DNA of 64,000 bases from Sphingosinicella humi (GTDB taxonomy: Bacteria; Pseudomonadota; Alphaproteobacteria; Sphingomonadales; Sphingomonadaceae): positions 186,001 to 250,000 of the forward strand of contig NZ_QFFF01000001.1 in assembly GCF_003129465.1 (NCBI RefSeq). Reading direction: 5' to 3'. A program made the translations under genes and the position numbers. Shown one piece after another: positions 18,784 through 27,995 of this stretch. Each line of letters begins with the position of its first letter. Position 1 is the stretch's first letter. Under the pieces are notes generated by a model that was not told the origin of the DNA, did no database searches, and saw only the letters and a program-made list of their open reading frames with translations.

Positions 18784-19934
18784 CAAAGCCCCGGAAAGTC
18801 TCCACGATAGTCGCTTCGGCCGGCGTCGCCGCGGATCCCGTCTATGGCGGGCTGATCCCGCCGCTCTTCGCGTCCGACACCTTCCGCTGGCCGGACTCCG
18901 ACACCAGGCCCGATTACGACTATTCGCGGACCGTCAATCCCAACCGCGACATGCTGGCTGCGGCCTTGGCGGAACTGGAGGGTGCGGCGGGCGGCGTCGC
19001 GACCAATTCCGGCCAATCCGCGGCACTGCTGGCGCTGTTGCTCCTGCCTACGGGCTCGCTCGTTGTGGCGCCGCACGATTGCTATGGCGGCACCTACCGC
19101 CTCATCAAGGGCTTCGAGGAACAGGGACGGTTGAGGTCCACCTTCATCGACATGCTCGACGACGAGGCCTTCGACCGGGCGATGGCCGAGGACCCCGCCC
19201 TCCTCTGGATCGAAACCCCCAGCAACCCTCTCCTTCGCATCACCGACATTGCCGACCGCGCCGCGCGCGCGAAACGGGCGGGCGCGCTGGTCATTGCGGA
19301 CAACACCCTCCCCACCCCTTGCCGGCAAAGGCCGCTGGCGCTGGGCTGCGATCTCGTCATGCACTCGACGACCAAGGCTCTGAACGGCCATGGCGACCTG
19401 TTCGGCGGCGCCCTGCTCGCCGCCGATGCCGGCCTGGTGGAGAAGATCCAGTGGTGGGCGAATGCAGCCGGTCTGTCGGCTTCCGCCCATGACAGCTGGC
19501 AGACGCTGCGCGGCCTTCGCACCCTTCCCCTCAGGGTCGAGCGGCAGGAAGCGACCGCGCAGCGAATCGCCGAATGGCTCGCCGCCCAGGACCGAGTGGC
19601 CGCCGTGCACTATCCCGGTCTTTCCACCCATCCCGGCCATGAGCTTGCCGAGCGGCAGCAGCAGGGACCCGGCTTCATGATCAGCTTTCGCGTCAAGGGC
19701 GGAGATGAGGCGGCTGCCGCCTTCCTGTCCGGCCTGGATTTGATCACCCTCGCCTCCTCGCTCGGCGGCTTCGCGACGCTCATCTGCAAGCCTTCGACGA
19801 TGACCCACGGCGGCATGCCGCCCAAGGTGCAAAAGGAGGCCGGCATCTATCCCGACCTGCTGCGGCTATCGATCGGTCTCGAGGATGCAGACGACCTGAT
19901 CGCAGATTTGGCGCGCGGATTCGGCAGCGCCTGA
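18780..19934 (+). CDS. Cystathionine gamma-synthase / O-acylhomoserine sulfhydrylase family enzyme
   Basis: Encodes 384 residues of the Cys/Met-metabolism PLP family: YDYSRTVNPNRD near the N-terminus, GVATNSGQSAALLAL, WIETPSNPLLRITD, ADNTLPTPCRQRPL, and MHSTTKALNGHGD with the PLP lysine. It catalyses gamma-replacement on O-acylhomoserine by cysteine (transsulfuration) or sulfide (direct sulfhydrylation); sequence alone does not decide. Position after the MetX-like gene, with a 4-nt overlap, supports methionine synthesis. Confidence 0.9.
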   Translation: MTKPRKVSTIVASAGVAADPVYGGLIPPLFASDTFRWPDSDTRPDYDYSRTVNPNRDMLAAALAELEGAAGGVATNSGQSAALLALLLLPTGSLVVAPHDCYGGTYRLIKGFEEQGRLRSTFIDMLDDEAFDRAMAEDPALLWIETPSNPLLRITDIADRAARAKRAGALVIADNTLPTPCRQRPLALGCDLVMHSTTKALNGHGDLFGGALLAADAGLVEKIQWWANAAGLSASAHDSWQTLRGLRTLPLRVERQEATAQRIAEWLAAQDRVAAVHYPGLSTHPGHELAERQQQGPGFMISFRVKGGDEAAAAFLSGLDLITLASSLGGFATLICKPSTMTHGGMPPKVQKEAGIYPDLLRLSIGLEDADDLIADLARGFGSA

Positions 19935-20008
19935 ATCCCACCGTCACTCCAGCGACGCTATCTTGCGCATCTGGCGGCGCGGGCCTGCGGCCCCTATAGG
20001 AAATCGCC

Positions 20009-21178
20009 ATGAGGACAGCGGATATCCTGGTGATCGGCGGCGGAGTCGCCGGACTGTCGGCGGCGGCGCGGCTGGCGCGGCACGGACGGGTGGTGGTGCT
20101 CGAGGCGGAAGATGCACACGGCTATCATTCGTCGGGACGCAGCGTTTCGTTTAGCCATTTCGGAATCGGCGACGCCGTCGTGCGCGGCCTCACCGCCTAC
20201 AGCCAGCCTTTCTTCGAAAATCCACCGGAGGGTTTCTGCCCGACGCCTTTGTGCCGGGTGATGCCGTCGCTCTACGTCGCCGGCGAGGAAACGATGCCCG
20301 CGTTGGAAGCGCTTTATGCCGAGATGGCGCGCTTCACCGATACGGTCGAATGGACCGATGAAGCCGGGCTGAAGGCCATTTGTCCGATCCTGAAAACCGG
20401 TTCCGGGGCAGCTGTCCGAGGGGTTGTGGATCGCTCCGGGCTCAAGCTCGACGCCGACGCCTTGCTTCAGTCGTTCGGCCGCGCCGCCCGCGGTGCCGGG
20501 GCGGAGCTGGTGACCGGGCGCCGCATTGCAGCGATCCGACGCGAGGGCGAAAGCTGGATCGTTCGCACCGAGGCAGGCGAGCAATGGTCCGCTCCCATCC
20601 TGGTCAATGCCGCCGGCGCCTGGGCGGACCGGGTCGCCGGCCTCGCGGGCGTCGAACCGCTGGGCCTGCAGCCCAAGCGGCGCACCATTATCGTCGTCGA
20701 TCCGCCCGCCGGGATGGACGTACGCGACTGGCCGTTCCTCCACAGCATCGTCAGCGATTTCTACATGATGCCGGAAGCAGGCCAGCTCCTCGTCTCGCCG
20801 GCCGACGAAGTGCCTGACGAACCGGGCGACGCGCAGCCCGAGGATTACGACATCGCCCTCGCCGCGGACCGGCTGGAGCATTATACGACGCTCAGCGTCA
20901 CCCGCATCGCCCACCGCTGGGCCGGGCTTCGTTCCTTCGTGGCGGACCGGGTGCCGACCGCAGGCTTCGCGCCCGACGCGCCGGGCTTCTTCTGGCTTGC
21001 GGGACAGGGCGGCTACGGTCTGCAGACTGCCCCGGCTATGGCGGAGATCGTCGAGACGCTGGTGACCGGCGGCCCGTGGCCGCAGGGCTTGGCCGAGCTT
21101 GGCGTCACGCCCGATAAAATCCTGCCCGACCGGCTCTTTACGCAACCAAAGCATTCAACTTCCGTTCGGACGGCGTAG
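20009..21178 (+). CDS. FAD-dependent oxidoreductase of the D-amino acid oxidase (DAO) family
   Basis: Encodes 389 residues with an N-terminal FAD fold DILVIGGGVAGLSAAARLA, an acidic ribose-binding residue in VVVLEAE, the internal ILVNAAGAWADRVAGLAG typical of DAO/glycine-oxidase enzymes, and a C-terminal FAD segment FFWLAGQGGYGLQTAPA. Probably oxidises an amine or D-amino acid or a related secondary amine. It lies 74 nt after the methionine operon and may be read from the same transcript, but there is no functional link I can defend. Confidence 0.88.
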   Translation: MRTADILVIGGGVAGLSAAARLARHGRVVVLEAEDAHGYHSSGRSVSFSHFGIGDAVVRGLTAYSQPFFENPPEGFCPTPLCRVMPSLYVAGEETMPALEALYAEMARFTDTVEWTDEAGLKAICPILKTGSGAAVRGVVDRSGLKLDADALLQSFGRAARGAGAELVTGRRIAAIRREGESWIVRTEAGEQWSAPILVNAAGAWADRVAGLAGVEPLGLQPKRRTIIVVDPPAGMDVRDWPFLHSIVSDFYMMPEAGQLLVSPADEVPDEPGDAQPEDYDIALAADRLEHYTTLSVTRIAHRWAGLRSFVADRVPTAGFAPDAPGFFWLAGQGGYGLQTAPAMAEIVETLVTGGPWPQGLAELGVTPDKILPDRLFTQPKHSTSVRTA

Positions 21179-21233
21179 TGCAAGGATCAGCGATGCGTCT
21201 TAGTCCAAGTCGCCTCGCCGGGACGGTACGCTG

Positions 21234-23294
21234 ATGCTGTTCGATCAGAGACCGAACGTTGCGCCGGCCGAACCCGCGGGGCCCCAACTCGCCGTGCCCG
21301 TTCCGCCCGAAGGCGAGGCTCCACGGCCGCGGCGACACTGGAAGATCGCGGCGGCCCTATTGGCCGCCTTTCTGCTGCTCTTCGCCTATCTCGCCGTCAC
21401 GGCGCCGCTGTCGAAATCGCTTCAGCCGATCGCGGCGCCGAGCCTCACCTTGCTTTCGGCCGACGGCACGCCGATCGCCCGCCGCGGCGCCATCACGGAC
21501 GATCCGGTCTCCGTCGCGGACCTGCCGGCGCATGTGCCCAACGCCTTCCTCGCCATCGAGGACCGGCGCTTCCACAATCATAGCGGCATCGACCCCTGGG
21601 GCATCCTCCGCGCCGCCGCCCGGAACGCCCTCGCGGGCGGAGTGGTCGAAGGTGGCAGCACCATCACCCAGCAGCTCGCCAAGCTCGCTTTCCTGAGCTC
21701 CGACCAGACTGCGACGCGCAAGCTCCGCGAGGCGCTGATCGCGGTGTGGCTGGAGGCGTGGCTCAGCAAGGAGGAAATCCTCTCCCGCTATCTTTCGAGC
21801 GTCTATTTCGGCGACAATGTCTACGGCCTGCGCGCCGCCTCCCATCATTATTTCGATCGACCGCCCGAGGACCTCACCGTCGGTCAGGCGGCGATGCTGG
21901 CGGGGCTGATGAAGGCGCCGTCCCGCCTCAATCCCACCAGCAATTTGGAAGGCGCACGCGAGCGGACGCAGGTCGTGCTGAACGCCATGGTCGAGGCGGG
22001 CATGCTGACCGCGGAGGAAGCGGCAGACGTGCCGCCGGTGAAGCTCGATCTCGGACCCGCCAAGGACCTCCCCAAGGGCAGCTATTTTGCCGACTGGGTT
22101 TTTCCGGAAGCTCGTGCCGCCGTCGAATGGGGCTATGGCGAGCAGACGATCGAGACCACTTTGGAAGACGATCTCCAGCGCCAGGCGGTGAACGCGGTTC
22201 GCCGCGCCAATCTCAACGGCGCGCAGGTCGCGCTGGTGGCGATGCGGCCGGACGGGCGGGTGGTGGCGATGATCGGCGGCAAGAGTTACCGCAAGAGCCC
22301 CTTCAATCGGGCCACCCAGGCGGTTCGCCAGCCGGGCTCGGCCTTCAAGCTGTTCGTCTATCTGGCGGCGCTACGGGCCGGCATGACGCCCGAATCCATG
22401 ATCCTCGACGAGCCCGTCACCATCGACGAATGGACGCCGGAGAATAGCGACGACAGGTACGATGGGCTGATCACCCTCCGCGAGGCCTTCGCCCGGTCGA
22501 GCAACGTCGCCGCCGTCCGCCTCCAGGAACGGATCGGCCGCCAGAATGTCATCGAGGCGGCGCGGGACCTCGGCATCTCCACCGAACTGAAGCCGACGCC
22601 CAGTCTTGCGCTCGGCACGTCCGGCACCAAGCTGATCGAAATGGTCGCCGCCTATGCCGCCGTCGCCAACGGCAATTATCCGGTGCGGCCGCATGGGCTG
22701 CCCGCGGCCGAAGCGGGCTGGTTCGAGTCGATGAGATCGCGCTTCCGGCGCTTCAACGAGCGTTCCACCTGGCCGATGCTGCTCGACCTTCTCTGGTCGG
22801 CGGCCAATGACGGCACCGGCCGCGCCGCGGCTCTCAGGGTCGAGACGTTCGGCAAGACGGGCACCACCCAGGACAATCGCGACGCCATCTTCATCGGCTT
22901 CGCCGGCGATCTGGTGACCGGCGTCTGGGTCGGCAATGACGACAACAGCCCGCTTGCCGGGAACATCCACGGCGGCGGCCTTCCCGCCCGCATCTGGCGC
23001 GACTTCATGTCGAACGCGATCGACCTTCCGCCGGCGCGGCGGCCGACCCGACAGCCCCAGCGCGAGGAGCCGGAAGCGCCGCCGACGGACGGACCCAGGC
23101 TCATCATCCCGCCGGCGGATGTGGGCGGGCTCGAAATGGGCGTGGAGATCACGCCCGATACCGTGACCATCACCGCAGAGCCGCCCGCCGGGCAAGATGA
23201 CGATGCGCCAACCGAACCGGTCGACATACCGATCGTCGCTCCTCCGCCGCCCGTTCCTCCCGAGGAGGACGGCGAGCCGCCGTTCGCACTCTAG
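21234..23294 (+). CDS. Class A penicillin-binding protein (glycosyltransferase-transpeptidase)
   Basis: Encodes 686 residues: a cytoplasmic tail, one membrane helix (WKIAAALLAAFLLLFAYLAV), and a GT51 domain with IEDRRFHNHSGID (catalytic Glu near 109) and EGGSTITQQLAKL. The transpeptidase domain has PGSAFKLF (SxxK, Ser near 369), ARSSNVAA (SxN) and GKTGTTQD (KTG). A proline- and acid-rich tail follows. It polymerises and crosslinks peptidoglycan in the periplasm. It is shorter than PBP1a of about 800 residues because it lacks the long insert between the domains. Confidence 0.94.
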   Translation: MLFDQRPNVAPAEPAGPQLAVPVPPEGEAPRPRRHWKIAAALLAAFLLLFAYLAVTAPLSKSLQPIAAPSLTLLSADGTPIARRGAITDDPVSVADLPAHVPNAFLAIEDRRFHNHSGIDPWGILRAAARNALAGGVVEGGSTITQQLAKLAFLSSDQTATRKLREALIAVWLEAWLSKEEILSRYLSSVYFGDNVYGLRAASHHYFDRPPEDLTVGQAAMLAGLMKAPSRLNPTSNLEGARERTQVVLNAMVEAGMLTAEEAADVPPVKLDLGPAKDLPKGSYFADWVFPEARAAVEWGYGEQTIETTLEDDLQRQAVNAVRRANLNGAQVALVAMRPDGRVVAMIGGKSYRKSPFNRATQAVRQPGSAFKLFVYLAALRAGMTPESMILDEPVTIDEWTPENSDDRYDGLITLREAFARSSNVAAVRLQERIGRQNVIEAARDLGISTELKPTPSLALGTSGTKLIEMVAAYAAVANGNYPVRPHGLPAAEAGWFESMRSRFRRFNERSTWPMLLDLLWSAANDGTGRAAALRVETFGKTGTTQDNRDAIFIGFAGDLVTGVWVGNDDNSPLAGNIHGGGLPARIWRDFMSNAIDLPPARRPTRQPQREEPEAPPTDGPRLIIPPADVGGLEMGVEITPDTVTITAEPPAGQDDDAPTEPVDIPIVAPPPPVPPEEDGEPPFAL

Positions 23295-23353
23295 GTCCAA
23301 CCTTTCGGCACCGTATCGGACCTGCCGCGTTCATGACCCGAGAGGAGGAGGCG

Positions 23354-23725
23354 ATGGAAGTCGACGAGAGGGAGCGTCTGGCCCACAGCCGGACCGATCT
23401 GGCGGAAGACCGGACGGCGCTCGCCAACGAACGTACCTTCGCCAGCTGGGTCCGAACCGGCCTCGCCGCCATCGGCATCGGTCTCGGCTTCTCGGCCCTC
23501 TACCGCCAGATCGAGCCGGTCTGGATCCCCAAGGCGCTGGCCACCGTCTTTTTGATCGCCGGCATCTACATCTTCATGTCGAGCCAGGAACGCGCCTGCG
23601 CCGTGCTCGAGCGCCTGAAGACGCATGAGGTGAAGACGGTGCAGGGCCGCAACATCAAGCTCGTCACCAGCGGCATGATCGTGGCGACCCTGGCACTCAT
23701 CGCGGCGCTGTGGATCCTCGAATGA
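23354..23725 (+). CDS. DUF202 (YidH-type) small membrane protein
   Basis: Encodes 123 residues. DLAEDRTALANERTFASWVR is the DUF202 signature before the first of three membrane helices (GLAAIGIGLGFSAL, ALATVFLIAGIYIF, SGMIVATLALIAALWIL). Function unknown; some relatives affect inner-membrane transport or stress traits. The start at 23354 is chosen because AGAGGAGGAG lies 3-4 nt upstream; an ATG at 23333 has no such site. Confidence 0.85.
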   Translation: MEVDERERLAHSRTDLAEDRTALANERTFASWVRTGLAAIGIGLGFSALYRQIEPVWIPKALATVFLIAGIYIFMSSQERACAVLERLKTHEVKTVQGRNIKLVTSGMIVATLALIAALWILE

Positions 23726-23754
23726 AGGACGCCCGCGCCTCCGTCCGCATGAAC

Positions 23755-23961
23755 TCAGTGGCGGACGCGGGCCTTCCGGGCCTGGCGGCCGTCATAATAT
23801 TTCTTGGCCGCATAGCCTCCCATCAGCGCGAAGCCGAGCGGAGTGAAGGCGCGGCGGGCGACGACCGGAACCAGCGCGCCGATCAGAGCCCCCTTGGCTC
23901 CGTCGCCGTAGCGGGCGCCCATCCTCTTGCCGACAGCGGCGCCGATAATCTTGCCGATCAT
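23755..23961 (-). CDS. Small glycine/alanine-rich hypothetical protein
   Basis: Encodes 68 residues (MIGKIIGAAVGKRMGARYGD...), with a glycine-zipper-like GAAVGxxxGxxxGxxxKGALIG pattern, a possible membrane-associated segment and a basic tail. Start 23961 follows GGAG; the longer frame to 23988 has no separate site. Divergent from the AI-2E-family transporter. No family or function recognised. Confidence 0.65.
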   Translation of the reverse strand: MIGKIIGAAVGKRMGARYGDGAKGALIGALVPVVARRAFTPLGFALMGGYAAKKYYDGRQARKARVRH

Positions 23962-23987
23962 ATTCTGGTCTCCATTACAGGGGCACA

Positions 23988-25073
23988 ATGATGTCCGAGA
24001 AAGAGCGCCGCAGCCAGCCGATTGTTCCCGTGCCGGCGGCGGCGGACATGGGCCATCGCCGCTTTATCGAGCGGCTGCTGATTACGGTCGCGGTTGCAGC
24101 TGTCGCTTTGCTGCTGTGGCGGCTGCGCGGGCTCCTGATTCTCGTATTCGGGGCGGTGCTGGTTGCGGTGGTGCTCAGCGCCATGGCGGACCCGCTGCGC
24201 AAGCGCCTCGGTCTTCCAAATGTGCTCGCCCTGCTGCTGGCGCTCGCCGCCCTCCTCGCCCTGTTCGGCACCGCCTTCTGGCTGTTCGGTGCGGAAGTGA
24301 TCGGGCAGGCGAGTGCGCTCCGCGAATCCATCCCCGAAGCCTGGCAAGACCTGCAGGACCGGCTGGAGCCCTTCGGCCTCGCCGAACCGCTCCGCGAATG
24401 GGTGCAGAGCCTGGGCTCGGGGGATGGCGTTCTGACCCGGGTCGGCGGCATCGTGGCGTCGATCGGCGGCGGGCTCGCCGACCTGCTGCTGGTGCTGGTC
24501 GGCGGCATCTATCTCGCCGCCCAGCCGCGGCTCTATCGCAGCGGCCTCATCAAGCTGGTGCCGGAACGCGGGCGATCGCTGGCGGCGCAGGCGTTCGACG
24601 ACAGCGGCCGGGCCCTGCGGCTGTGGCTGCTCGGGCGGTTGGTGTCGATGACGCTGGTCGGCCTTCTCACCTGGATCGGCCTGTGGCTGATCGGCGTGCC
24701 GGCGGCGCTGACCCTGGGTCTCGTCTCGGCCATCCTGGAGTTCGTGCCGTTCCTCGGCCCGATCATCGCCTCCGTGCCGGCGATCCTGCTCGCCTTCGCC
24801 CTCAGCCCCGAGGCGGCGCTGTGGACGGCCGGCCTCTACCTTGTGGTTCAGCAGCTCGAGGGCAATCTGATCGAGCCGATGGTCCAGCAGCGCGCGGTCA
24901 GCCTGCCGCCGGCCCTGCTCGTCTTCGCGCTCGTCTCGGGCGGCCTGCTGTTCGGCATGGCCGGCATCCTCCTCGCCGCGCCGCTGACTGTAGTGTTGTT
25001 CGTGACGGTAAAGCGCCTCTACGTCCGCGAAGCGCTCGGCACGCCTACGTCGCTGCCGACGGAGGGGGATTAG
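23988..25073 (+). CDS. AI-2E family transporter (PerM/YdiK-like)
   Basis: Encodes 361 residues with seven to eight membrane helices in the family's pattern. A periplasmic segment lies between helices 3 and 4, VLVGGIYLAAQPRLY marks the centre, and ILEFVPFLGPIIASVPAILLA and VQQLEGNLIEPMVQ form the signature C-terminal half. Members export autoinducer-2 in some bacteria, while others are sodium/proton antiporters or have no known substrate; the name should not be read as function. Confidence 0.9.
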   Translation: MMSEKERRSQPIVPVPAAADMGHRRFIERLLITVAVAAVALLLWRLRGLLILVFGAVLVAVVLSAMADPLRKRLGLPNVLALLLALAALLALFGTAFWLFGAEVIGQASALRESIPEAWQDLQDRLEPFGLAEPLREWVQSLGSGDGVLTRVGGIVASIGGGLADLLLVLVGGIYLAAQPRLYRSGLIKLVPERGRSLAAQAFDDSGRALRLWLLGRLVSMTLVGLLTWIGLWLIGVPAALTLGLVSAILEFVPFLGPIIASVPAILLAFALSPEAALWTAGLYLVVQQLEGNLIEPMVQQRAVSLPPALLVFALVSGGLLFGMAGILLAAPLTVVLFVTVKRLYVREALGTPTSLPTEGD

Positions 25074-25076
25074 CCG

Positions 25077-25154
25077 CCGTCATTGCGAGCGAAGCGACAA
25101 TCCAGCATGGCACTGGGATGGATTGCTTCGTCGCTCCGCTCCTCGCAACGACGG
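25077..25154. repeat. Palindromic repeat, CATTGCGAG family, copy 1
   Basis: Begins CGTCATTGCGAGCGAAGCGA and ends with its inverse (TCGCTCCGCTCCTCGCAACG...). The inner arms AATCCAGC and GGATTGCTTCG also pair, so the whole 78 nt can fold into one long hairpin. It lies between convergent stops and could terminate both transcripts. Related copies are at 29356 and 35551. Confidence 0.85.
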
Positions 25155-25162
25155 CCAAGCGT

Positions 25163-27481
25163 TTAGTCCAGGAACAGCTCGGCCGCCGCTTCGACGATCG
25201 CGTCGACGTCGAGGCGGTAATAGCGGTATAGATCGGCGAGGTTGCCGGTCTGGCCGAAGCGGTCGAGGCCGAGCGGGCTGACCTTGTGGCCGGCAACGCC
25301 GCCGAGCCAGGACAGAGCCGCCGGCGCGCCGTCGAGAAGGGTGACGAGGCCGGCGTCGCGGGAGAGCGGGGCGAGGAGCGTTTCGACGTGGCTCGGCTCC
25401 GCCGCCTTCCCCGCCCAGCGGCCGCTCCGCTTCGCGCTCCAGCCGCGATGAAGGAGGTCGGGCGAGGTGACGGCGAGGAGGCCGAGACCGGGCATGTCGT
25501 CCTTCAGCGCCTCCCAGGCGGCGAGCGCTTCGGGGGCGATGGCGCCCATATAGACGAGCGCCGCCTCGGCGCCCGGCGCGGGCTCTCGGAGCCAATAGCC
25601 GCCCCGGATCGCGTCTTCCTTCCAACTATCATCGGAGCGGTCGATCTGGCGGATGGTGCGGGTCGTGAGGCGAAGGTAGACACTCTCGCCCTCCTCCCGC
25701 TGCACGAGGCGGAAGCCTTCCTCCATCATCAGCGCCAGCTCGTCGGCATAGGCCGGCTCGTAGTGGCGGAGGCCCGGCTGGCCCATGGCGATGAGCGGCG
25801 GGTTGATCGACTGGTGAGCGCCGCCTTCCGGCCCCAGGGTCACGCCCGAGGGGGTGCCGGCCAACATGAAGCGCGCGTCCTGATAGCAGGCATAGTTCAG
25901 CGCATCGAGGCCGCGGGCGATGAAGGGATCGTAGACGGTGCCGATCGGGAACAGCCGCTCGCCGAACAGGTCGCCGGCGAGGCCGAGCGCGGCCAGCATC
26001 AGGAACAGATTGTTCTCGGCAATGCCGAGCTCGATATGCTGGCCGGCCTGCGATCCGCCCCATTTCTGGGCGGACGGGATCTTGGCGGCGGCGAAGACGT
26101 CGGCCAGCTCCCGGCGGCGGAACAGCCCGCGCTGGTTCACGAAGCCGCCGAGGTTGGTCGAGACGGTGACGTCCGGCGAGGTCGTGACGATCCGGTCGGC
26201 GAGCGGCCCGCCCGCCTTGGCAAGGTCGAGCAGGATGCGGCCGAAGGCGGCCTGGGTGGACTGCTCCTCTCCGGCGGGCGGGACGATGGCCGGTACCTCC
26301 GCCACATTCCATGGCCGCTCGCGCTTAGCCCTGGCGATACGGCTTCCCTCGACCAGCGACTTGGCGGCTTCCGCGCTGTTGCCGCCGAGCCCGGCATAGG
26401 GCTCCCACTCCTCCCCTTCGGCGATGCCCATCTTCTCGCGCAGCGCGGCGATCTGGCCGGGGTTCATGAGGCCGGCATGATTGTCCTTGTGGCCGGCGAA
26501 GGGCAGGCCTTGGCCCTTGATCGTGTAGGCGATGAACAGGGTCGGTACATCGTCCTGAGCCTCGTCGAACGCCGCGACCAGAGCCTCCATGTCGTGGCCG
26601 CCAAGATTGGTCATCAGCCGGTGCAGCGACTCATCATCATGCTTGTCGAGGATCGGCTTCGTCTCGGGTACATCCTTCAACAGCCGCTCGCGCCAGGCCG
26701 CACCGCCGAGATAGGTGAGCGCCGCATAATCGGCATTGCCGCACCCGTCGATCCAGCGCTCCAGCGCCGCGCCGCCTTTCTCCTTGAACGCCGCCTCGAG
26801 CAGCTTGCCATATTTCAAGGTCACGACCCGCCAGCCGAAGCTCGCGAATATCTCGTCGAAGCGGCGGAACATGCGCTCGGCCGTGGTCGCGTCGAGGGAC
26901 TGCCGGTTATAGTCGACGATCCACCAGCAGTTGCGGATGTCGTGCTTGTACGCCTCGATCAGGCACTCGTAGATATTGCCCTCGTCCAGTTCCGCGTCGC
27001 CCATCAGCGCCACCATCCGACCCGCCTCCTCGGGCTTCATCAGACGATGGGCGAGCAGATAATCCTGGACCAGGCTGGCAAAGGCGGTGACGGCGACGCC
27101 GAGGCCGACCGAACCGGTCGAGAAATCGACGGGGATCCGATCCTTGGTTCGGCTCGGATAGCTCTGCATGCCCCCGAACCCGCGGAAAGCCTCCAGCTGC
27201 TCGCGGCTCTGGCTGCCCATCAGATAGTGGATGGCGTGCAGCACCGGCCCGGCATGCGGCTTCACCGCGACCTTGTCGTTCGGCCCCAGCGCATGGAAGT
27301 AGAGCGCCGCCATGATCGCCGTCATCGACGCGCAGGACGCCTGGTGCCCGCCGACCTTCAGGCCGTCGGTGCTTTCGCGGATGTGGTTGGCATGATGGAT
27401 CGTCCAGGACGACAGCCAGCGCAGGCGATCGTCCAGCAAACGGAGGGAGTCGAGATCGGGAGCGGAAGTCTTTTTCAGCAT
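25163..27481 (-). CDS. Thiamine-diphosphate enzyme of the homodimeric pyruvate dehydrogenase E1 / transketolase type
   Basis: Encodes 772 residues. The N-terminal half has GGHQASCASMTAIMAALYFH and the ThDP-binding segment GDAELDEGNIYECLIEAYK...YNRQSLD, as in AceE. The middle has TLFIAYTIKGQGLPFAGHKDNH. The second half has the Pyr domain (HIELGIAENNLFLMLAALGL) and GVTLGPEGGAHQSINPP before PAYADELALMM. AceE proteins are about 880-900 residues, so this is a shorter relative often named transketolase. It lies downstream of the branched-chain E1/E2 genes on the same strand, separated by an opposite-strand gene. Start 27481 (MLKKTSAPD) is preferred over the longer frame. The substrate is undetermined. 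Confidence 0.8.
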   Translation of the reverse strand: MLKKTSAPDLDSLRLLDDRLRWLSSWTIHHANHIRESTDGLKVGGHQASCASMTAIMAALYFHALGPNDKVAVKPHAGPVLHAIHYLMGSQSREQLEAFRGFGGMQSYPSRTKDRIPVDFSTGSVGLGVAVTAFASLVQDYLLAHRLMKPEEAGRMVALMGDAELDEGNIYECLIEAYKHDIRNCWWIVDYNRQSLDATTAERMFRRFDEIFASFGWRVVTLKYGKLLEAAFKEKGGAALERWIDGCGNADYAALTYLGGAAWRERLLKDVPETKPILDKHDDESLHRLMTNLGGHDMEALVAAFDEAQDDVPTLFIAYTIKGQGLPFAGHKDNHAGLMNPGQIAALREKMGIAEGEEWEPYAGLGGNSAEAAKSLVEGSRIARAKRERPWNVAEVPAIVPPAGEEQSTQAAFGRILLDLAKAGGPLADRIVTTSPDVTVSTNLGGFVNQRGLFRRRELADVFAAAKIPSAQKWGGSQAGQHIELGIAENNLFLMLAALGLAGDLFGERLFPIGTVYDPFIARGLDALNYACYQDARFMLAGTPSGVTLGPEGGAHQSINPPLIAMGQPGLRHYEPAYADELALMMEEGFRLVQREEGESVYLRLTTRTIRQIDRSDDSWKEDAIRGGYWLREPAPGAEAALVYMGAIAPEALAAWEALKDDMPGLGLLAVTSPDLLHRGWSAKRSGRWAGKAAEPSHVETLLAPLSRDAGLVTLLDGAPAALSWLGGVAGHKVSPLGLDRFGQTGNLADLYRYYRLDVDAIVEAAAELFLD

Positions 27482-27609
27482 GGCCGCGGCCTTAGCCCCG
27501 TTGGATCGAAAGCTGAAATCATAGTTTAGACCCAAGGCGGACGTTGGGGCAAAGCCGACCCCCCAGAGCTGCACTTGCTGCGCTCGGAGCTGAGATGCAT
27601 CATCAAAGC

Positions 27610-27948
27610 ATGACCAAATATCTCATCTCCTTCCCGAGCGAAGCCATGGTGCTCACCGAGGACGAACTCCCGATTGTCTCAGCCGAGGCTCATGCGGTGA
27701 TCGAGGAAGCCAAGGCAGCCGGCGTCTACATTTTCGGCGGAGGGATCGATGAGCAGGTGGACCCCGTGCTGGTCTCCGGCGACGGATCGGTGTCCACGGA
27801 AATTTATCCCGGCAGCCGCCTGAAGGGCGGGTTCACAGTGCTGGAGTTGCCGACGCGCGAGGAGGCCCTGGAATGGGCAAGGAAGATCGCGGTCGCCTGC
27901 CGTTGCTCGCAAGAAGTGCGCGAATTCATGTACGATCCGGCGAGCTAG
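27610..27948 (+). CDS. YCII-related (DGPF-type) small protein
   Basis: Encodes 112 residues with the ferredoxin-like YCII pattern: MTKYLISFPSE at the start, GVYIFGGGID in the centre and GGFTVLELPTREEALEWARKIA before the end. Some relatives hydrolyse chlorinated aromatic intermediates, but most, including those beside ECF sigma factors, have no known reaction. An alternative ATG at 27595 has GGAG upstream and would add five residues. It sits alone on the plus strand between two minus-strand dehydrogenase genes. Confidence 0.85.
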   Translation: MTKYLISFPSEAMVLTEDELPIVSAEAHAVIEEAKAAGVYIFGGGIDEQVDPVLVSGDGSVSTEIYPGSRLKGGFTVLELPTREEALEWARKIAVACRCSQEVREFMYDPAS

Positions 27949-27995
27949 ACCGGACGTCAATCCGGCCCAGCCTGTTCCGCCGCTTCAGCAGAATC

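Noticed and set aside
25286-27529. A 747-codon plus-strand open frame opposite the AceE-like gene
   Set aside because: Shadow of the opposite strand; no domain, no ribosome-binding site, and composition typical of antisense translation.
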